Assembly: GCA_009774245.1 (NCBI GenBank)
Contig: VSNM01000119.1
Span: 1-12,240, forward strand
Length of the DNA: 12,240 bases
Source: Lachnospiraceae bacterium
Lineage (GTDB): Bacteria; Bacillota; Clostridia; Lachnospirales; Lachnospiraceae
Direction of reading: 5' to 3'
A model generated the notes under the pieces. That model did no database searches and was not told where the DNA came from. It saw only the letters and a program-made list of their open reading frames with translations. Position numbers and translations under genes: made by a program. This document shows positions 11,578-12,240 of the stretch, piece after piece (within the stretch, counting starts at the first letter, position 1; each line of letters opens with the position of its first letter).

Positions 11578-11606
11578 GCTTCCCTCCTTTCCTTGCCAAC
11601 ACAATT

Positions 11607-11656
11607 AGTATAATATATTACCGCCAATAATTCAAGAAATATTTTACCGCCAATAA
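11607..11656 (-). promoter_or_regulatory. Promoter with two GGCGGTAA operator boxes
   Basis: On the minus strand TTGAAT (11635-11630), a 17 nt spacer and TATACT (11612-11607) form a good promoter for the ribbon-helix-helix operon. TTATTGGCGGTAA occurs twice in direct orientation (cores 11656-11646 and 11630-11620), 26 bp apart: one upstream of the -35 box and one within the spacer. Repression by the ribbon-helix-helix protein is inferred. Confidence 0.65.
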
Positions 11657-11736
11657 ATTTGTGTCATTGTCTTTGGTGTCTGTTTCTTATTTGTGGTGAA
11701 ATAGGAAAAACCATGATTTATCAGCACGGAGGGTAG

Positions 11737-11783
11737 ATGAATACAATAGGAACAATAAAATAGGGGATAATTCCCCATTTTAT
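11737..11783 (+). other. Possible 8-codon leader peptide and hairpin in the 11657-11874 gap
   Basis: GGAGGG (11728-11733) precedes ATG 11737, which opens an 8-codon frame MNTIGTIK ending in TAG at 11761-11763. The stop overlaps a hairpin: ATAAAAT (11755-11761) pairs with ATTTTAT (11777-11783) and GGGG with CCCC inside. A short peptide running into a hairpin resembles an attenuator, but no plus-strand gene follows within the window. The rest of the gap up to 11874 is AT-rich with nothing else visible. Confidence 0.25.
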
Positions 11784-11874
11784 CAAAAGATTATGCATTT
11801 TCTTTATAGAATAATTTTGAAATATAACAGATTGGATAACATAATAGGGCGATGAAACTTACGCTTATCGAAAA

Positions 11875-12177
11875 TTATTTTATAGTTTCCAGTAATTCCG
11901 GTGATTCGGATTTTATTCCTTTAAGCTGTTTCTTGTTGCAATTGAGTAATTGTGAAACTGTAGAAATTTGATAGTGCCGCCATATACGGTCAGCCTTGTT
12001 CTTGGCAATAACTTCAAATATATATTTATCCTGCCAATCATCCAATATAATTCCCTTTCTTTTCAGGGTGTAATATGTCTGCATGGTAAGCGTATAATTT
12101 TCCCCGCAGACATCATATAAATCTTTTGCAGATTTTTGTTTAAAATCATCAACACAGAATATATTGTTATCCAGCAC
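11875..12177 (-). CDS. Small unknown protein with possible alpha-CTD-like helix-hairpin-helix end
   Basis: This is a 100-residue frame from a GTG at 12177 to a stop at 11875. Its first half includes 'SAKDLYDVCGENYTLTMQTY' and 'YTLKRKGIILDDWQDKYI'. The last 33 residues (RHYQISTVSQLLNCNKKQLK, then GIKSESPELLETIK) follow the 'I-x-T-V-x-x-L-L...L-x-x-I-x-x-x-x-x-x-x-L' layout of the C-terminal DNA-binding domain of the RNA polymerase alpha subunit. That resemblance is by eye. GGAG lies about 9 nt before the GTG. The stop of another possible minus-strand frame (TAG, 12181-12179) sits one base before it, so the two could be coupled. A frame break further right cannot be excluded because the window ends. 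Confidence 0.5.
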   Translation of the reverse strand: MLDNNIFCVDDFKQKSAKDLYDVCGENYTLTMQTYYTLKRKGIILDDWQDKYIFEVIAKNKADRIWRHYQISTVSQLLNCNKKQLKGIKSESPELLETIK

Positions 12178-12178
12178 C

Positions 12179-12240
12179 CTAGGTGCTCCAGATCTTTCTG
12201 ATATTCGTCAAATTAAATGAAGGTACTGGCTCATATATTC
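12179..12240 (-). CDS. Possible C-terminal end of a gene entering from beyond the window
   Basis: A frame open from the right edge ends IYEPVPSFNLTNIRKIWST and stops at TAG 12181-12179, one base before the GTG start of the 100-codon gene. The other two minus frames have stops in this stretch. At 20 codons this is weak evidence. Confidence 0.2.
   Translation of the reverse strand, partial: IYEPVPSFNLTNIRKIWST

Noticed and set aside
12173..12187. AGCACC-CTA-GGTGCT palindrome as an element end
   Set aside because: It is short, isolated and without a partner copy in the window; it may simply overlap a stop/start junction.

Overview
The window looks like a low-to-mid-GC Firmicute, most likely Lachnospiraceae or related gut Clostridia. 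The reasons are strong AGGAGG ribosome binding sites, a Tn916-type integrase/excisionase module, a Firmicute MobL-like relaxase, and small accessory families (DUF6809-like, DUF3879-like) that I associate with that group. The content is accessory: an integrative and mobilizable element core beside AT-rich flanking genes and a second block of poorly known genes. There is no rRNA, tRNA, CRISPR array or antibiotic resistance gene.

Left flank (41-2162, + strand): three closely spaced genes encode a beta-propeller-like protein, a small cysteine-rich protein and an S51 (dipeptidase E-like) serine hydrolase. They are more AT-rich than what follows and may be chromosomal flank or cargo.

Mobile core (about 2250-6973): the minus strand carries a tyrosine integrase and, upstream of it, an XRE regulator. 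Divergently, the plus strand carries a small excisionase-like helix-turn-helix protein. The 200 bp divergent region has two opposed promoters whose -10 boxes both overlap near-palindromic operators sharing TTCATACTAT, and the regulator's own leader can fold two ways around its ribosome binding site. After the excisionase comes a 530 bp non-coding region with two repeat families and then a probable oriT: a 16 bp interrupted hairpin followed by CGCCCTT. The relaxase follows directly, and its best ribosome binding site points to an ATA codon instead of the first ATG.

Unknown trio (7098-9605, minus strand): three genes of 222, 356 and 162 codons in transcription order. The 222 aa product resembles DUF3879 and the 356 aa product resembles DUF4885. 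Each gene is preceded by a TCTG...CAGA mini-hairpin. The two spaces between the genes also carry related long hairpins whose sequence differences keep base pairing only in the RNA made from the coding strand. This is the most interesting and least explained structure here.

Right block (9978-12240): a small plus-strand XRE regulator converges on a minus-strand operon (ribbon-helix-helix protein, DUF6809-like protein, two unknowns). The operon's promoter carries two GGCGGTAA boxes 26 bp apart. Its last ORF reads through a strong bidirectional terminator and overlaps the XRE gene, which suggests a decayed 3' end. At the right edge lies a small protein with a possible RNA polymerase alpha-CTD-like helix-hairpin-helix end. 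No attachment-site pair could be identified, so the element limits are open.
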